NCBI GenBank assembly: GCA_947627885.1
Contig: CANQXP010000006.1
Span: 1-64,000 of the forward strand
From: an uncultured Rikenella sp.
GTDB lineage: Bacteria > Bacteroidota > Bacteroidia > Bacteroidales > Rikenellaceae
Direction of reading: 5' to 3'
DNA: 64,000 nucleotides
Made by a program: the position numbers and the translations under genes. Shown here in pieces: positions 41,797 to 58,246 of the stretch (its first letter is position 1; every line of letters starts with the position of its first letter). The notes below the pieces were generated by a model. That model worked only from the letters and a program-made list of their open reading frames with translations. It searched no databases and was not told the origin of the DNA.

Positions 41797-42426
41797 CTAT
41801 TTGTTCCAAACGTCGGGGGCCTTACGCCATTCGCGCAGCGTTTCCATCTCCTCCGGCCTGATGTAGCCCTGCTCCTGCGCCAGCTCGATCAGGGTGTTGT
41901 AATCGGACAAGGTGTCCAATTGTACCTCGGCTGCCGCAAAGTTGGCCGCCGCCGTCGGAAAACCGTAGGTGAAGATCGCCACCATCCCCAGCACCTCGCA
42001 TCCCGCCGCCCGCAGCGCCTCCACCGCTTTGAGCGAGCTGCCCCCCGTGGAGATAAGGTCTTCCACCACCACCACTTTGGAACCCGGCTCGAAATGTCCT
42101 TCCACCTGGTTGGCCATCCCGTGGTCTTTGGGCGCCGCCCGCACATAGATAAACGGCTTGCCCAGCTCCTCCGCAGCCAGCACGCCGCACGCGATAGCCC
42201 CCGTGGCCACCCCCGCGACCACCTCCGCCTGTGGGTATTTCTCCCGGATCAAAGTTGCAAAGGCCGTGTATATCTCGCGCCGTGCCTCCGGGTAGGAGAG
42301 CGTCTTGCGGTTGTCGCAGTAGATGGGCGAATGCCATCCGCTGGCCCAGGTGAAGGGATTTGCAGGGCTGAGTTTTATTGCCTTAATTTGCAACAATGTT
42401 TGTGCAATCTTTTTGCCGGTTTCCAT
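41797..42426 (-). CDS. pyrE: Orotate phosphoribosyltransferase
   Basis: A 209-residue type I phosphoribosyltransferase making orotidine 5'-phosphate. The PRPP-binding motif is VVVVEDLISTGGSS; YVRAAPKDHGMANQVEG is the flexible catalytic loop and GVATGAIACGVLAA the pyrophosphate loop. TWASGWHSPIYCDNRKT is typical of the family. The start codon (CAT on the plus strand at 42424-42426) interlocks with the divergent Nudix gene. Confidence 0.96.
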   Translation of the reverse strand: METGKKIAQTLLQIKAIKLSPANPFTWASGWHSPIYCDNRKTLSYPEARREIYTAFATLIREKYPQAEVVAGVATGAIACGVLAAEELGKPFIYVRAAPKDHGMANQVEGHFEPGSKVVVVEDLISTGGSSLKAVEALRAAGCEVLGMVAIFTYGFPTAAANFAAAEVQLDTLSDYNTLIELAQEQGYIRPEEMETLREWRKAPDVWNK

Positions 42427-43084
42427 GTCTATGAGAAAAGTCTATTATTTGGATAACGTAGTCGCATTCGGCACTCCCGCGGAGTGCGCCGCCCTTTCGG
42501 CGCCGGCCGAGGCCTCGTGGCTCGCCATAGACGCCGGTGCGCTGGGCGCCGAAGCCGGTGTCATGCTCGGGTTAACAAATTTGCAGAGAATTTTCGAAAC
42601 TGCCAAATCCGTGGCTTTCGTTTCGCCTGACGAGGAGGAGTCCGACCGGCTTTTTGCGCAATTCGGGTCGCAGTTCGTCCCGGTGGAGGCGGGGGGCGGC
42701 CTGGTCGTTTCGCCGCGGGGCGAGGTGCTGATGATTTTCCGCAACGGGCGCTGGGATCTGCCGAAGGGCAAGCTGGAGGTGGGGGAGGAGATCGCGGAGT
42801 GTGCGGTGCGCGAGGTGGAGGAGGAGTGCGGCATTTCGAACCTGAAGCTGGGCAAGCTGCTCACGCGCACGTATCATCTGTACGAGCTGAACGGCAGGTG
42901 GATTCTCAAGCGGACGACGTGGTATGCGATGAAGAATGACGGCGACGGGGAGCTGATGCCGCAGGTGGAGGAGGGGATCACGGACATCCGCTGGATTGCG
43001 CCGGATAATTTGTGCTCGTATGTGGATAACACGTATGCCACGATCCGCGAGGTCTTCACCGCCGCTAAACGCATTTCTCTTTAA
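42425..43084 (+). CDS. Nudix hydrolase
   Basis: A 219-residue protein. The Nudix box lies in the middle (GKLEVGEEIAECAV followed by REVEEECGI), matching GX5EX7REUXEEXGU with all metal-binding glutamates. The first ~85 residues (MSMRKVYYLDNVVAFG) form a family-specific N-terminal domain. Substrate unknown; nucleoside diphosphate derivatives are likely. ATGs at 42425 and 42431 are both possible; the first overlaps the pyrE start in the tetranucleotide CATG, so the two genes are divergent with no space between them. Confidence 0.87.
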   Translation: MSMRKVYYLDNVVAFGTPAECAALSAPAEASWLAIDAGALGAEAGVMLGLTNLQRIFETAKSVAFVSPDEEESDRLFAQFGSQFVPVEAGGGLVVSPRGEVLMIFRNGRWDLPKGKLEVGEEIAECAVREVEEECGISNLKLGKLLTRTYHLYELNGRWILKRTTWYAMKNDGDGELMPQVEEGITDIRWIAPDNLCSYVDNTYATIREVFTAAKRISL

Positions 43085-43104
43085 CCGTTCGTTTAATCAC
43101 TACC

Positions 43105-43350
43105 CCTGTATGGGACTGCCGCTTTTTGAAAAAAGCGGGCCCGTTGGGCTTCCGGGCTGTAACTACCCAACCCTTAGTCTGCCGAAGTCCTCATTCTTTG
43201 GGGCGCGAGAGCGGCGGCCTTGGAGTAATTACGGCTTATGGCCGCCGTTCACCGCACCCCAAAAGTTAAGGCTGTGATAGATTTAGGATGCGTTAGCATC
43301 CTCGGAAGTTCTTTGCGGAGCTTTCTTTCAAGAAAGCGACAGTGCGGTGC
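43105..43350. repeat. Nested-palindromic repeat element
   Basis: Left end CCGCTTTTTGAAAAAAGCGG (43119-43138) and CCCGTTGGGCTTCCGGGCTG, shared in inverse form with the right end of the 58.3-58.7-kb element. Then CCTTAGTCTGCCGAAGTCCT, private core GCGGCGGCC ... GGCCGCCG inside CTTTGGGG/CCCCAAAAG (43197-43265), CTGTGATAGATTTAGGATGC with hairpin, and right terminal hairpin GCTTTCTTTCAAGAAAGC (43320-43337). Confidence 0.87.
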
Positions 43351-43373
43351 GGGTAGAGATAAAAAACGAAGGT

Positions 43374-43413
43374 AAAAAAAGAACGCTTTCCGGGTGTGAG
43401 CCGGGAAGCGTTC
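43374..43413 (-). terminator. Minus-strand terminator of an unassigned transcript
   Basis: GAACGCTTTCCGG / CCGGGAAGCGTTC (43381-43393, 43401-43413), followed on the minus strand by seven T. No minus-strand gene lies just upstream of it; on the plus strand there is no T run. Confidence 0.7.
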
Positions 43414-43551
43414 GGGAAAGGATAGGTAGACTAACGATAGCTGATAAGACGGTGTATATATTATTGTATAGTCGGAGAAACCATTTATATTTGTAAATTA
43501 ATGTTCTGGACCGATGCCAGTAGCATCTTTCAGAATGAAAGTATCAATTTT
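43375..43551 (-). ncRNA. Candidate small RNA antisense to the S24-like regulator leader
   Basis: A minus-strand promoter-like pair (TTG 43587-43585, 19 bp, CATATTTG 43565-43558, one mismatch) would start a transcript near 43551 that ends at the terminator at 43374-43413, about 170 nt. It would be antisense to the 5' leader of the plus-strand regulator gene. No open reading frame of note. Inferred only from these signals. Confidence 0.35.
43464..43493 (+). promoter_or_regulatory. Promoter of the HTH/S24-like regulator
   Basis: TTG at 43464-43466, a 19-bp spacer and a perfect TATATTTG at 43486-43493. Start near 43500 leaves a ~105-nt leader with hairpin GATGC-cagta-GCATC. Confidence 0.8.
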
Positions 43552-43604
43552 TCATTGCAAATATGCAAGATTAAATTGGAACCGCAAAATATTCGGCGAA
43601 AAAA

Positions 43605-44255
43605 ATGACGGATTGGCAAAGGTTGGAACAGGTGATTAAGTGGACAGGTCTGTCTACCAACGCTTTCGCAGTCGGGATCGGTCTGAAGCGGAGCGAGAAC
43701 CTGTACCAGATCAAGCGCGGGAACAACGGCATCAGCAAAGATTTGGCGGAGCTGATTGCAAGAAAATATCCGAACGTGAACCGCGCGTGGCTGCTGACCG
43801 GGGATGGAGAGATGTTCGGCGAGACTTCGGCTTCCGGCGGGAGTGCGGCCGCGGGACAGCCGGAGGGGATACCTTATTATAATACGGATGCGATACGGTT
43901 CGTTTGCGAGACGGGGCGGCGGTTGCCCGCTTATTATATCAACGTGCCGGGTTTCGGGGATTGCGATTTCGCGGCGGTCGTTACCGGCGACGGCATGGCG
44001 CCGGAGGTTCCCGCCGGGGCGATCGTGGCGCTGAAACAGGTGGACCCGGCAGGGCCGGTGCTGCCGGGCGAGATCTACCTCGCCGTGACGCAGCAATTCG
44101 CCCTGATGCGGTACGTGAAGCTCGATCGCAAAGTGCCCGACGGCCTGTGGCTGAACCCTCCGGACGGTTCGGACGAGGAGCCGGTGGGGATACGCCGGGA
44201 GCGCCTGACGGGGCTTTACCTGGTCAAAGGAATCGTCATTCACAAGGTGCTGTGA
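43605..44255 (+). CDS. HTH-type regulator with S24/LexA-like domain lacking the catalytic Ser
   Basis: A 216-residue CI-like protein: helix-turn-helix domain at residues 1-65 (LSTNAFAVGIGLKRSENLYQ ... ISKDLAELIA) and a C-terminal S24-type fold (about 95-215). The usual GDSM motif reads TGDGM, so the catalytic Ser is Gly130, and the expected Lys position around LMRYVK appears to be Arg or Tyr. It should thus bind DNA and dimerise but not cut itself. A long leader and a possible antisense RNA lie upstream. Targets unknown; no phage genes nearby. Confidence 0.82.
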   Translation: MTDWQRLEQVIKWTGLSTNAFAVGIGLKRSENLYQIKRGNNGISKDLAELIARKYPNVNRAWLLTGDGEMFGETSASGGSAAAGQPEGIPYYNTDAIRFVCETGRRLPAYYINVPGFGDCDFAAVVTGDGMAPEVPAGAIVALKQVDPAGPVLPGEIYLAVTQQFALMRYVKLDRKVPDGLWLNPPDGSDEEPVGIRRERLTGLYLVKGIVIHKVL

Positions 44256-44317
44256 TGCGTATAGGGCGTAAAGGAGGCCTAATGGATTGAAAAAAAGAGG
44301 CTAAAGGCCGAAAAAGT

Positions 44318-44347
44318 TTGCAAATTCAAAACCATTGCCTATCTTTG
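44318..44347 (+). promoter_or_regulatory. Promoter of tRNA-Tyr
   Basis: TTG at 44318-44320, a 19-bp spacer, perfect TATCTTTG at 44340-44347. The tRNA starts 57 bp later, leaving a ~50-nt leader that contains CGTTATTTTGAAA. Confidence 0.85.
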
Positions 44348-44404
44348 TCGTCCGAAATGCCCCCGTCCGGGGCGGGTGCGTTATTTTGAAACGATTGACT
44401 TTCA

Positions 44405-44487
44405 GGGCGAATACCAGAGTGGCCAAATGGGGCAGACTGTAAATCTGCTGACGTACGTCTTCGGTGGTTCGAATCCATCTTCGCCCA
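44405..44487 (+). tRNA. tRNA-Tyr (anticodon GTA)
   Basis: An 83-nt type II tRNA: acceptor GGGCGAA/TTCGCCC, anticodon loop CTGTAAA, long variable arm, T loop TTCGAAT, discriminator A. No CCA encoded. CGTTATTTTGAAA occurs on both sides (44379-44391 and 44493-44505). Confidence 0.95.
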
Positions 44488-44945
44488 CAAAACGTTATTT
44501 TGAAAACGCGTAGCTTTCGGCTTTGTTTTTCGGTCGGTTCCGCCGCGAGCTTGCTTGCGGGGCGGCATCCGGCAGAAAAACAAAAACGGACGGTAGTCCG
44601 GGGCGTTTTCAAAATGGGATTTGTAAGGGTCCCGCCGGGAGGCGATGGAAAACGGAGCGCAAGCGACGTAATCCATCTTTCGGAGAAGGCTTGAAAAAGT
44701 AGGGCTGCGGACAAATGGATAACCGGCGTACGCAGTACGCGCAGTAATCCTCCTTGCCCTCGACACAAAAGGCTTCCGCGTTAGCGGGCGGGCCGGACGC
44801 CTCCCCTCGGGAGGCCCGCCACTCTCGCGATGCTCGATGCGGTCGCTCCCGGGCGTCCGGGGTGCACCGGAGCAAAAGAAATAAAAAGCCTTCGTCGGGT
44901 GTGGGTCCGGCCTGGCAGAGACAAAAGGCCTACACGGATAACCCA
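44488..44945. repeat. Nested-palindromic repeat region between tRNA-Tyr and tRNA-Gly
   Basis: Starting at the tRNA-Tyr 3' end: a 13-bp perfect outer stem (ATTTTGAAAACGC 44497-44509 with 44603-44615), a 10-bp stem TTTGTTTTTC (44522-44531) with GAAAAACAAA (44575-44584), and a GC-rich inner hairpin. A second block (44765-44880) pairs CCGGACGC with GCGTCCGG around GGGAGGC hairpins. AATCCATCTTTCG near 44675 resembles the tRNA-Tyr 3' end. No gene is seen. Confidence 0.75.
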
Positions 44946-44959
44946 AAAAAGAAAAGCAA

Positions 44960-45032
44960 GCGGAAGTAGCTCAGTTGGTAGAGCATTAGCCTTCCAAGCT
45001 AAGGGTCGCGGGTTCGAACCTCGTCTTCCGCT
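44960..45032 (+). tRNA. tRNA-Gly (anticodon TCC)
   Basis: A 73-nt cloverleaf: acceptor GCGGAAG/CTTCCGC, anticodon arm TTAGC-CTTCCAA-GCTAA, T loop TTCGAAC, discriminator T. It lies 55 bp before tuf and is probably co-transcribed with it. Confidence 0.95.
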
Positions 45033-45087
45033 CTTTAATTATAGAAAGTAAAGATTAACAAAACAACAATTTAAACGCTTACTACCC

Positions 45088-46275
45088 ATGGCAAAAGAAA
45101 AATTCGACCGGTCGAAACCGCACGTGAACATCGGTACCATCGGTCACGTTGACCACGGTAAAACCACGCTGACCGCAGCGATCACCACCGTACTGGCCAA
45201 GAAAGGCCTGTCGGAACTGCGCTCGTTCGACTCGATCGACAACGCACCGGAAGAAAAAGAACGCGGTATCACCATCAACACCTCGCACGTAGAGTACTCT
45301 ACCGCTAACCGTCACTACGCACACGTAGACTGCCCGGGCCACGCCGACTATGTGAAGAACATGGTTACCGGTGCCGCCCAGATGGACGGCGCGATCCTCG
45401 TGGTTGCCGCTACCGACGGTCCGATGCCCCAGACCAACGAGCACGTGCTGCTGGCCCGCCAGGTGAACGTACCGCGTATCGTTGTGTTCCTGAACAAATG
45501 CGACATGGTGGACGACCCCGAAATGCTCGACCTCGTTGAGCTGGAAGTTCGCGACCTGCTGAGCAAATACGAATTCGACGGCGATAACGCCCCGATCATC
45601 CGCGGTTCCGCACTGGGCGGCCTGAACGGCGAAGCACAGTGGGAAGACAAGATCATGGAACTGATGACCGCTGTGGACGAATATATTCCGATCCCGCCGC
45701 GCGAAAACGAAAAACCGTTCCTGATGCCGGTCGAGGACGTGTTCTCGATCACCGGCCGCGGTACCGTGCTGACCGGCCGTATCGAAACCGGTGTCATCCA
45801 TGTGGGCGACGAGGTTGAGATCGTAGGTCTCGGCGAAAAATCGAAGAAATCGGTATGTACCGGCGTCGAAATGTTCCGCAAACTCCTCGACGAAGGGGAA
45901 GCAGGGGACAACGTAGGTCTGCTGATGCGCGGTATCGACAAGAAAGAGGTGAAACGCGGTATGGTCGTTGCCAAACCGGGTTCCATCACCCCGCACACCA
46001 AATTCAAGGCAGAGGTCTACATCCTGAAGAAGGAAGAAGGCGGCCGCCACACCCCGTTCCACAACAAATACCGTCCGCAGTTCTACCTGCGTACCCTGGA
46101 CGTAACGGGTGAAGTGGAACTGCCGGCAGGCGTTGAAATGGTCATGCCGGGCGACAACGTCACCATTACCGTGGAACTGATCTATCCGGTGGCTATCAAC
46201 GTAGGTCTGCGTTTCGCTATCCGCGAAGGCGGCCGTACGGTGGGTGCAGGCCAGATCACCGAAATCATCGCGTAA
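45088..46275 (+). CDS. tuf: Elongation factor Tu
   Basis: A 395-residue GTPase that delivers aminoacyl-tRNA to the ribosome. G1 [10 protein letters not shown], switch I around [14 protein letters not shown]3 DCPGHADY, G4 NKCD, and domains 2 and 3 ([33 protein letters not shown]) are intact. Codon use is strongly biased, in contrast to its neighbours in the 30-43-kb region. It follows tRNA-Gly and is closed by a terminator before tRNA-Trp. Confidence 0.99.
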   Translation: MAKEKFDRSKPHVNIGTIGHVDHGKTTLTAAITTVLAKKGLSELRSFDSIDNAPEEKERGITINTSHVEYSTANRHYAHVDCPGHADYVKNMVTGAAQMDGAILVVAATDGPMPQTNEHVLLARQVNVPRIVVFLNKCDMVDDPEMLDLVELEVRDLLSKYEFDGDNAPIIRGSALGGLNGEAQWEDKIMELMTAVDEYIPIPPRENEKPFLMPVEDVFSITGRGTVLTGRIETGVIHVGDEVEIVGLGEKSKKSVCTGVEMFRKLLDEGEAGDNVGLLMRGIDKKEVKRGMVVAKPGSITPHTKFKAEVYILKKEEGGRHTPFHNKYRPQFYLRTLDVTGEVELPAGVEMVMPGDNVTITVELIYPVAINVGLRFAIREGGRTVGAGQITEIIA

Positions 46276-46304
46276 CTCTTTCCCGAAAGGGATGTTATAC
46301 ACAT

Positions 46305-46335
46305 GAGGCGGTGCTTACCGCGCCGCCTCTTTTTA
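46305..46335 (+). terminator. Terminator after tuf
   Basis: GAGGCGG (46305-46311) pairs with CCGCCTC (46323-46329), followed by TTTTT and directly by tRNA-Trp; read-through to secE is possible. Confidence 0.75.
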
Positions 46336-46336
46336 C

Positions 46337-46410
46337 AGGGGTGTAGTTCAAGGGCAGAATAGCGGTCTCCAAAACCGTTGATGGGAGTTCGAATCTCTCC
46401 ACCCCTGCCA
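46337..46410 (+). tRNA. tRNA-Trp (anticodon CCA), CCA end encoded
   Basis: Acceptor AGGGGTG/CACCCCT, anticodon loop CTCCAAA, T loop TTCGAAT, discriminator G and encoded CCA (46408-46410). It lies 15 bp before secE, the usual place in bacterial tuf-secE clusters. Confidence 0.95.
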
Positions 46411-46424
46411 AACGAAAACAAGCT

Positions 46425-46613
46425 ATGAAAGCTACTTACGTTAAAGAAGCATATAATGAACTGGTCCACAAAGTGACCTGGCCCAGTTGGAGCTCGCTCC
46501 AGAACAGCGCGATCGTGGTCATGATCGCTTCCCTGATCCTCGCGCTGATCATCCTGGCCATGGATCTTAGCTTTGAGACCATCATGAAGGGCATATACAG
46601 TATCCTTTATTAA
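46425..46613 (+). CDS. secE: Preprotein translocase subunit SecE
   Basis: A 62-residue single-span inner-membrane protein that stabilises the SecY channel. EAYNELVHKVTWPSWSSLQ is the conserved amphipathic segment; one helix follows (IVVMIASLILALIILAM). Short form usual in Bacteroidetes. It lies between tRNA-Trp and nusG. Confidence 0.95.
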   Translation: MKATYVKEAYNELVHKVTWPSWSSLQNSAIVVMIASLILALIILAMDLSFETIMKGIYSILY

Positions 46614-46642
46614 TTTTCGGGAAGACTATTTCAGCAGAGGCT

Positions 46643-47206
46643 ATGAGCAACGGAGAAAAACCGGTCATGGAATGGTACGTCGTGCGTGCCATCGGCGGTA
46701 AGGAAAAAAAGGTCAAAGAGTATCTCGACGCCGAGATCCGCACTTTGCACCTCGAAGACTATATCGCCCAGGTGCTGATTCCTACCGAGAAAGTTTACCA
46801 GGTGCGGGGCGGTAAGAAAATTACCAAGGAACGCATCTCGTATCCGGGATACGTATTAGTCCAGGCCGCCCTCGTGGGCGAAATACCGCATATCTTGCGC
46901 AACGCTCCCAATGTGCTCGGTTTTCTGAGCGACACCAAGGAATCCTCACTGCAAGCTACGCCGTTACGGGCGCAGGAGGTGAGCCGTATCCTGGGTCGTG
47001 TGGACGAGCTGGCCACGCAGGAGGAGGAAAACGAAACTCCTTACGTGGAAGGCGAATCCGTGAAAGTGATCGACGGACCTTTTGCTTCCTTCGTCGGCAC
47101 GATCGAGAAAGTCGACAACGAGCGTAAGAAACTTCAGGTTTCGGTCAAGATATTCGGGCGTAAGACTCCGATGGAACTGAGTTTTATGCAGGTAGAAAAA
47201 GAGTAA
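46643..47206 (+). CDS. nusG: Transcription antitermination factor NusG
   Basis: A 187-residue factor that binds RNA polymerase at the clamp and affects pausing and coupling. N-terminal NGN domain (EWYVVRAIGGKEKKVKEYLD) and C-terminal KOW domain (EGESVKVIDGPFASFVGTIE) are present. Bacteroidetes NusG often has a slightly different linker, seen here as QEEENETPYVE. Lies between secE and rplK. Confidence 0.97.
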   Translation: MSNGEKPVMEWYVVRAIGGKEKKVKEYLDAEIRTLHLEDYIAQVLIPTEKVYQVRGGKKITKERISYPGYVLVQAALVGEIPHILRNAPNVLGFLSDTKESSLQATPLRAQEVSRILGRVDELATQEEENETPYVEGESVKVIDGPFASFVGTIEKVDNERKKLQVSVKIFGRKTPMELSFMQVEKE

Positions 47207-47292
47207 CTAACATTTGTTAACGAGGCATTTTTTGCGGAACCCGTCCTTGACTCGGACAGGGGTCGCAATTCGTGTTTCAAAGGAAAAAAGCT

Positions 47293-47733
47293 ATGGCAAA
47301 AGAGGTTGCAGGTTTCATTAAACTGCAAATCAAAGGTGGTGCCGCCAATCCTTCGCCGCCCGTAGGGCCGGCCCTGGGTTCCAAGGGCGTGAACATCATG
47401 GAGTTCTGCAAGCAGTTCAATGCTAAAACGCAGGACAAGGCAGGTAAGGTGTTGCCGGTCGTTATCACTGTTTACAGCGATAAATCGTTCGACTTCATCG
47501 TAAAACAGCCGCCGGTGGCCGTACAGCTTAAGGAAGCAGCGAAAATCCAGTCCGGTTCCGCAGAACCGAACCGTAAGAAAGTGGCTTCCGTGAGCTGGGA
47601 CCAGATCGAACAGATCGCCAAGGAGAAGATGGAAGACATGAACTGCTTTACCGTCGAATCCGCCATGCGCATGGTTGCCGGGACGGCACGGAGCATGGGG
47701 ATCAGCGTAACGGGTGAATTTCCTAACAAATAA
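47293..47733 (+). CDS. rplK: 50S ribosomal protein L11
   Basis: A 146-residue protein of the ribosomal GTPase-associated centre. [40 protein letters not shown] and the C-terminal rRNA-binding part ([10 protein letters not shown]) are typical. The start at 47293 is chosen over an in-frame ATG at 47272, which would add seven residues not found in the family. Confidence 0.98.
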   Translation: MAKEVAGFIKLQIKGGAANPSPPVGPALGSKGVNIMEFCKQFNAKTQDKAGKVLPVVITVYSDKSFDFIVKQPPVAVQLKEAAKIQSGSAEPNRKKVASVSWDQIEQIAKEKMEDMNCFTVESAMRMVAGTARSMGISVTGEFPNK

Positions 47734-47753
47734 GGAGTAAAAGTCAGAACACA

Positions 47754-48443
47754 ATGAAACTTACGAAAAACAGAAAAGCAGTCCTGGCCAAAGTGGAACC
47801 CGGAAAGGTTCTCAAAGTTGACGAAGCTGCCGCTCTCCTCAAGGAAATAACCTTCACCAAGTTCGATGCATCCGTCGATATCGACGTGCGTTTGGGAGTG
47901 GACCCGCGCAAGGCGAACCAGATGGTCCGCGGCGTGGTGACGCTGCCGCATGGGACGGGGAAGACCGTGCGCGTGCTGGTGCTCTGCACCCCGGACAAGG
48001 AAGCCGAAGCCACCGCGGCCGGGGCCGACTTCGTCGGGCTCGAAGAGTACGTGGAGAAGATCAAAGGGGGGTGGACGGACGTGGATGTGATCATCTGCAC
48101 CCCGAACGTGATGGCCAAGGTCGGTGCGCTGGGTCGTATCCTCGGGCCGCGCGGCCTGATGCCGAACCCCAAGACCGGCACCGTGACCATGGAAGTCGGC
48201 AAAGCCGTCGAAGAGGTCAAAGCGGGTAAGATCGACTTCAAAGTCGATAAATTCGGGATCGTGCATACGTCGATCGGCAAGGTCTCTTTCGATGCCAAAC
48301 AGATCGAAGAGAATGCCAAAGAGTTCCTGCACACCATCCTGAAACTCAAACCGGCTGCGGCCAAAGGGACCTACGTGAAGAGCATTTACCTCTCTTCCAC
48401 GATGAGTCCGGGCCTGCAGATCGATCCGAAATCCGTTGACTAA
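47754..48443 (+). CDS. rplA: 50S ribosomal protein L1
   Basis: A 229-residue L1-stalk protein, also a likely translational repressor of the rplK-rplA message as in other bacteria. [39 protein letters not shown] and [15 protein letters not shown] mark the family. It lies 20 bp after rplK and 23 bp before rplJ. Confidence 0.98.
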   Translation: MKLTKNRKAVLAKVEPGKVLKVDEAAALLKEITFTKFDASVDIDVRLGVDPRKANQMVRGVVTLPHGTGKTVRVLVLCTPDKEAEATAAGADFVGLEEYVEKIKGGWTDVDVIICTPNVMAKVGALGRILGPRGLMPNPKTGTVTMEVGKAVEEVKAGKIDFKVDKFGIVHTSIGKVSFDAKQIEENAKEFLHTILKLKPAAAKGTYVKSIYLSSTMSPGLQIDPKSVD

Positions 48444-48466
48444 TCGACTAACAACAAGACATTGAG

Positions 48467-48997
48467 ATGAGAAAGGAAGAAAAATCCGAAGTAATCAAGA
48501 GTTTAGCCGATCAGCTCGGGACCTATACGCACTTTTACCTGGCCGACATTTCGGGCATGAACGCGGAGCAGACCGCTGCCCTGCGCAGAAGCTGCTTCGA
48601 AAAGGAGATCAAGCTTATCGTCGTGAAGAACACCTTGCTGGGCAAGGCGTTGGAACAGACCGGCAAGGCGGACGCCGAACTGGTGACCGTTCTGGAAGGC
48701 TCGACCTCCATCATGTTCTCGAACACCGGGAACGCGCCGGCAAAACTGATCAAGGCTTTCCGGAAAGAGAAAGGCGGCGAAAAACCGATGCTCAAGGCGG
48801 CTTATGTGGACGAATGCGTGTACGTGGGGGAGACCTCGCTGGATGCGCTGGTCAACATCAAATCGCGCGAAGAGCTTATCGGCGACGTTATCGCACTGCT
48901 CCAGTCTCCGGCCAAGAACGTTATCTCGGCGCTGCAGGGCTCTGCGGGCGGCAAGATCGCAGGTCTGGTCAAGACCCTGGAAAACCGGGCGCAGTAA
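48467..48997 (+). CDS. rplJ: 50S ribosomal protein L10
   Basis: A 176-residue stalk base protein that anchors L7/L12 dimers. LADQLGTYTHFYLADISGMN, LRRSCFEKEIKLIVVKNTLL and the C-terminal helix that binds L7/L12 (VISALQGSAGGKIAGLVKTL) are visible. The following gap to rplL (266 bp) is long for this pair. Confidence 0.97.
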   Translation: MRKEEKSEVIKSLADQLGTYTHFYLADISGMNAEQTAALRRSCFEKEIKLIVVKNTLLGKALEQTGKADAELVTVLEGSTSIMFSNTGNAPAKLIKAFRKEKGGEKPMLKAAYVDECVYVGETSLDALVNIKSREELIGDVIALLQSPAKNVISALQGSAGGKIAGLVKTLENRAQ

Positions 48998-49263
48998 TGC
49001 TCTTGGCGGAACTTATGGCCGCTTTTTCGGCGGCGTGACTCCGCGAAGATTACTTCAAACAAAAAACAACCCGTTTGTAACCCGAAGAAGAGGGGCGCGA
49101 TCCGATGTAGGTTCGACATGCTGTCCGTGACAGACGCTTAAGCGGAAATTCCGTTCCGACGGATCTCCGGCAGCGTGGGGCAGGGAACCGGAAGGCAGCG
49201 GTAAGATCCCTCGGAAGGAGGCAAACAAGCAATTTTAATAACTTTTCTAAACAATAAACCAAG
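48998..49263 (+). other. rplJ-rplL spacer
   Basis: 266 bp without an open frame of note. It contains small hairpins (GCCGctttttCGGC near 49020; CGGAAATTCCG near 49143) and a purine-rich GGAAGGAGG about 50 bp before rplL. Possibly a leader controlling the extra synthesis of L7/L12; nothing firm. Confidence 0.4.
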
Positions 49264-49641
49264 ATGGCAGACATCAAAGCACTGGCAGAATCGCTGGTAA
49301 ACCTGACCGTAAAAGAAGTAAACGAACTGGCTACTATCCTCAAAGACGAGTATGGTATCGAACCGGCAGCTGCGGCTGTTGCCGTTGCCGCTCCGGCAGC
49401 AGGTGGCGAAGCAGGCGGTGCCGCTGAGAAGACCTCTTTCGACGTGATCCTCAAATCGGGTGGTCAGGCCAAACTGCAGGTGGTGAAAGTCGTGAAAGAA
49501 CTGACCGGTCTGGGCCTGAAAGAGGCTAAAGACCTGGTAGACGGCGCTCCGAAAGCAGTGAAAGAAGGCGTTTCGAAAGAAGAAGCCGAATCGCTGAAAG
49601 CTCAGCTCGAAGAAGCTGGTGCGGAAGTAGAACTGAAATAG
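49264..49641 (+). CDS. rplL: 50S ribosomal protein L7/L12
   Basis: A 125-residue stalk protein that recruits translation GTPases. N-terminal dimer domain, Ala-rich hinge ([19 protein letters not shown]), and C-terminal domain with FDVILKSGG and [20 protein letters not shown]. Codon use is highly biased as in tuf. Confidence 0.98.
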   Translation: MADIKALAESLVNLTVKEVNELATILKDEYGIEPAAAAVAVAAPAAGGEAGGAAEKTSFDVILKSGGQAKLQVVKVVKELTGLGLKEAKDLVDGAPKAVKEGVSKEEAESLKAQLEEAGAEVELK

Positions 49642-49999
49642 TTCGAACCTTTTTTCCGGGGCCACAAGTTTATTTTCGGCGTAATGTGCAGGAAATAAAG
49701 GCTTTGGGAACTATAAACGGTGTAGGGCTCACATACGTGGGCCTTGCGCCTTTTTCTGGTTTTTGAACCCGCCTTGTCGCGGAGGACAATACCGGAGCCG
49801 CGGAAACCGTTCGTAACGGGCTCCCGCTTTTAAGACATCACAGGCAATCAGAGTGAAGGAGCAGAGTTGTGGGGCGGATTTCGCTAAAATCCGGCGCACA
49901 TGAAACACTCCGGAACTTTCCGGAACGGCCTGGTAAAATATACGTTCCGGGATCCTTTAGCGCTGTTCAGAAACATTACTCATTCCGTAACCAAAGAAC
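49642..49999 (+). promoter_or_regulatory. rplL-rpoB intergenic region with possible attenuator
   Basis: 358 bp without a gene. AAAGGC (49697-49702) can pair with GCCTTT (49748-49753) around a hairpin GGCTCAC-atac-GTGGGCC, ending in TTTTTC: an attenuator-like structure, as known from this junction in other bacteria. Further palindromes lie near 49912 (CCGGAACTTTCCGG). No repeat-family module is present. Confidence 0.5.
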
Positions 50000-53860
<3,861 letters not shown>

Positions 53861-53920
53861 TACCGTTATTACGCGGGAGGCATATCATACTTTCACATTC
53901 AACAAGGAACAAAAACGATT

Positions 53921-58165
<4,245 letters not shown>

Positions 58166-58182
58166 TATCCGTCGTATGATTG

Positions 58183-58227
58183 AAAAGCCGGTGGGCGGTT
58201 CCTTAACGGAACCGCCCCCGGCTTTTT
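58183..58227 (+). terminator. Terminator after rpoC
   Basis: AAAAGCCGG-tg-GGCGGTTCC pairs with GGAACCGCC-cc-CCGGCTTTTT; strong stem with T tail, ending the tuf-to-rpoC gene run. Confidence 0.92.
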
Positions 58228-58246
58228 ATATGATCTTTTATTTAGC

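Noticed and set aside
43605..44255. Prophage remnant
   Set aside because: The CI-like regulator is the only phage-like gene; neighbours are housekeeping genes and repeats.
44488..44945. CRISPR array or integron cassette array near the tRNAs
   Set aside because: No regular repeat-spacer spacing, no cas or integrase gene, and the repeated units are palindromes of different sequence.
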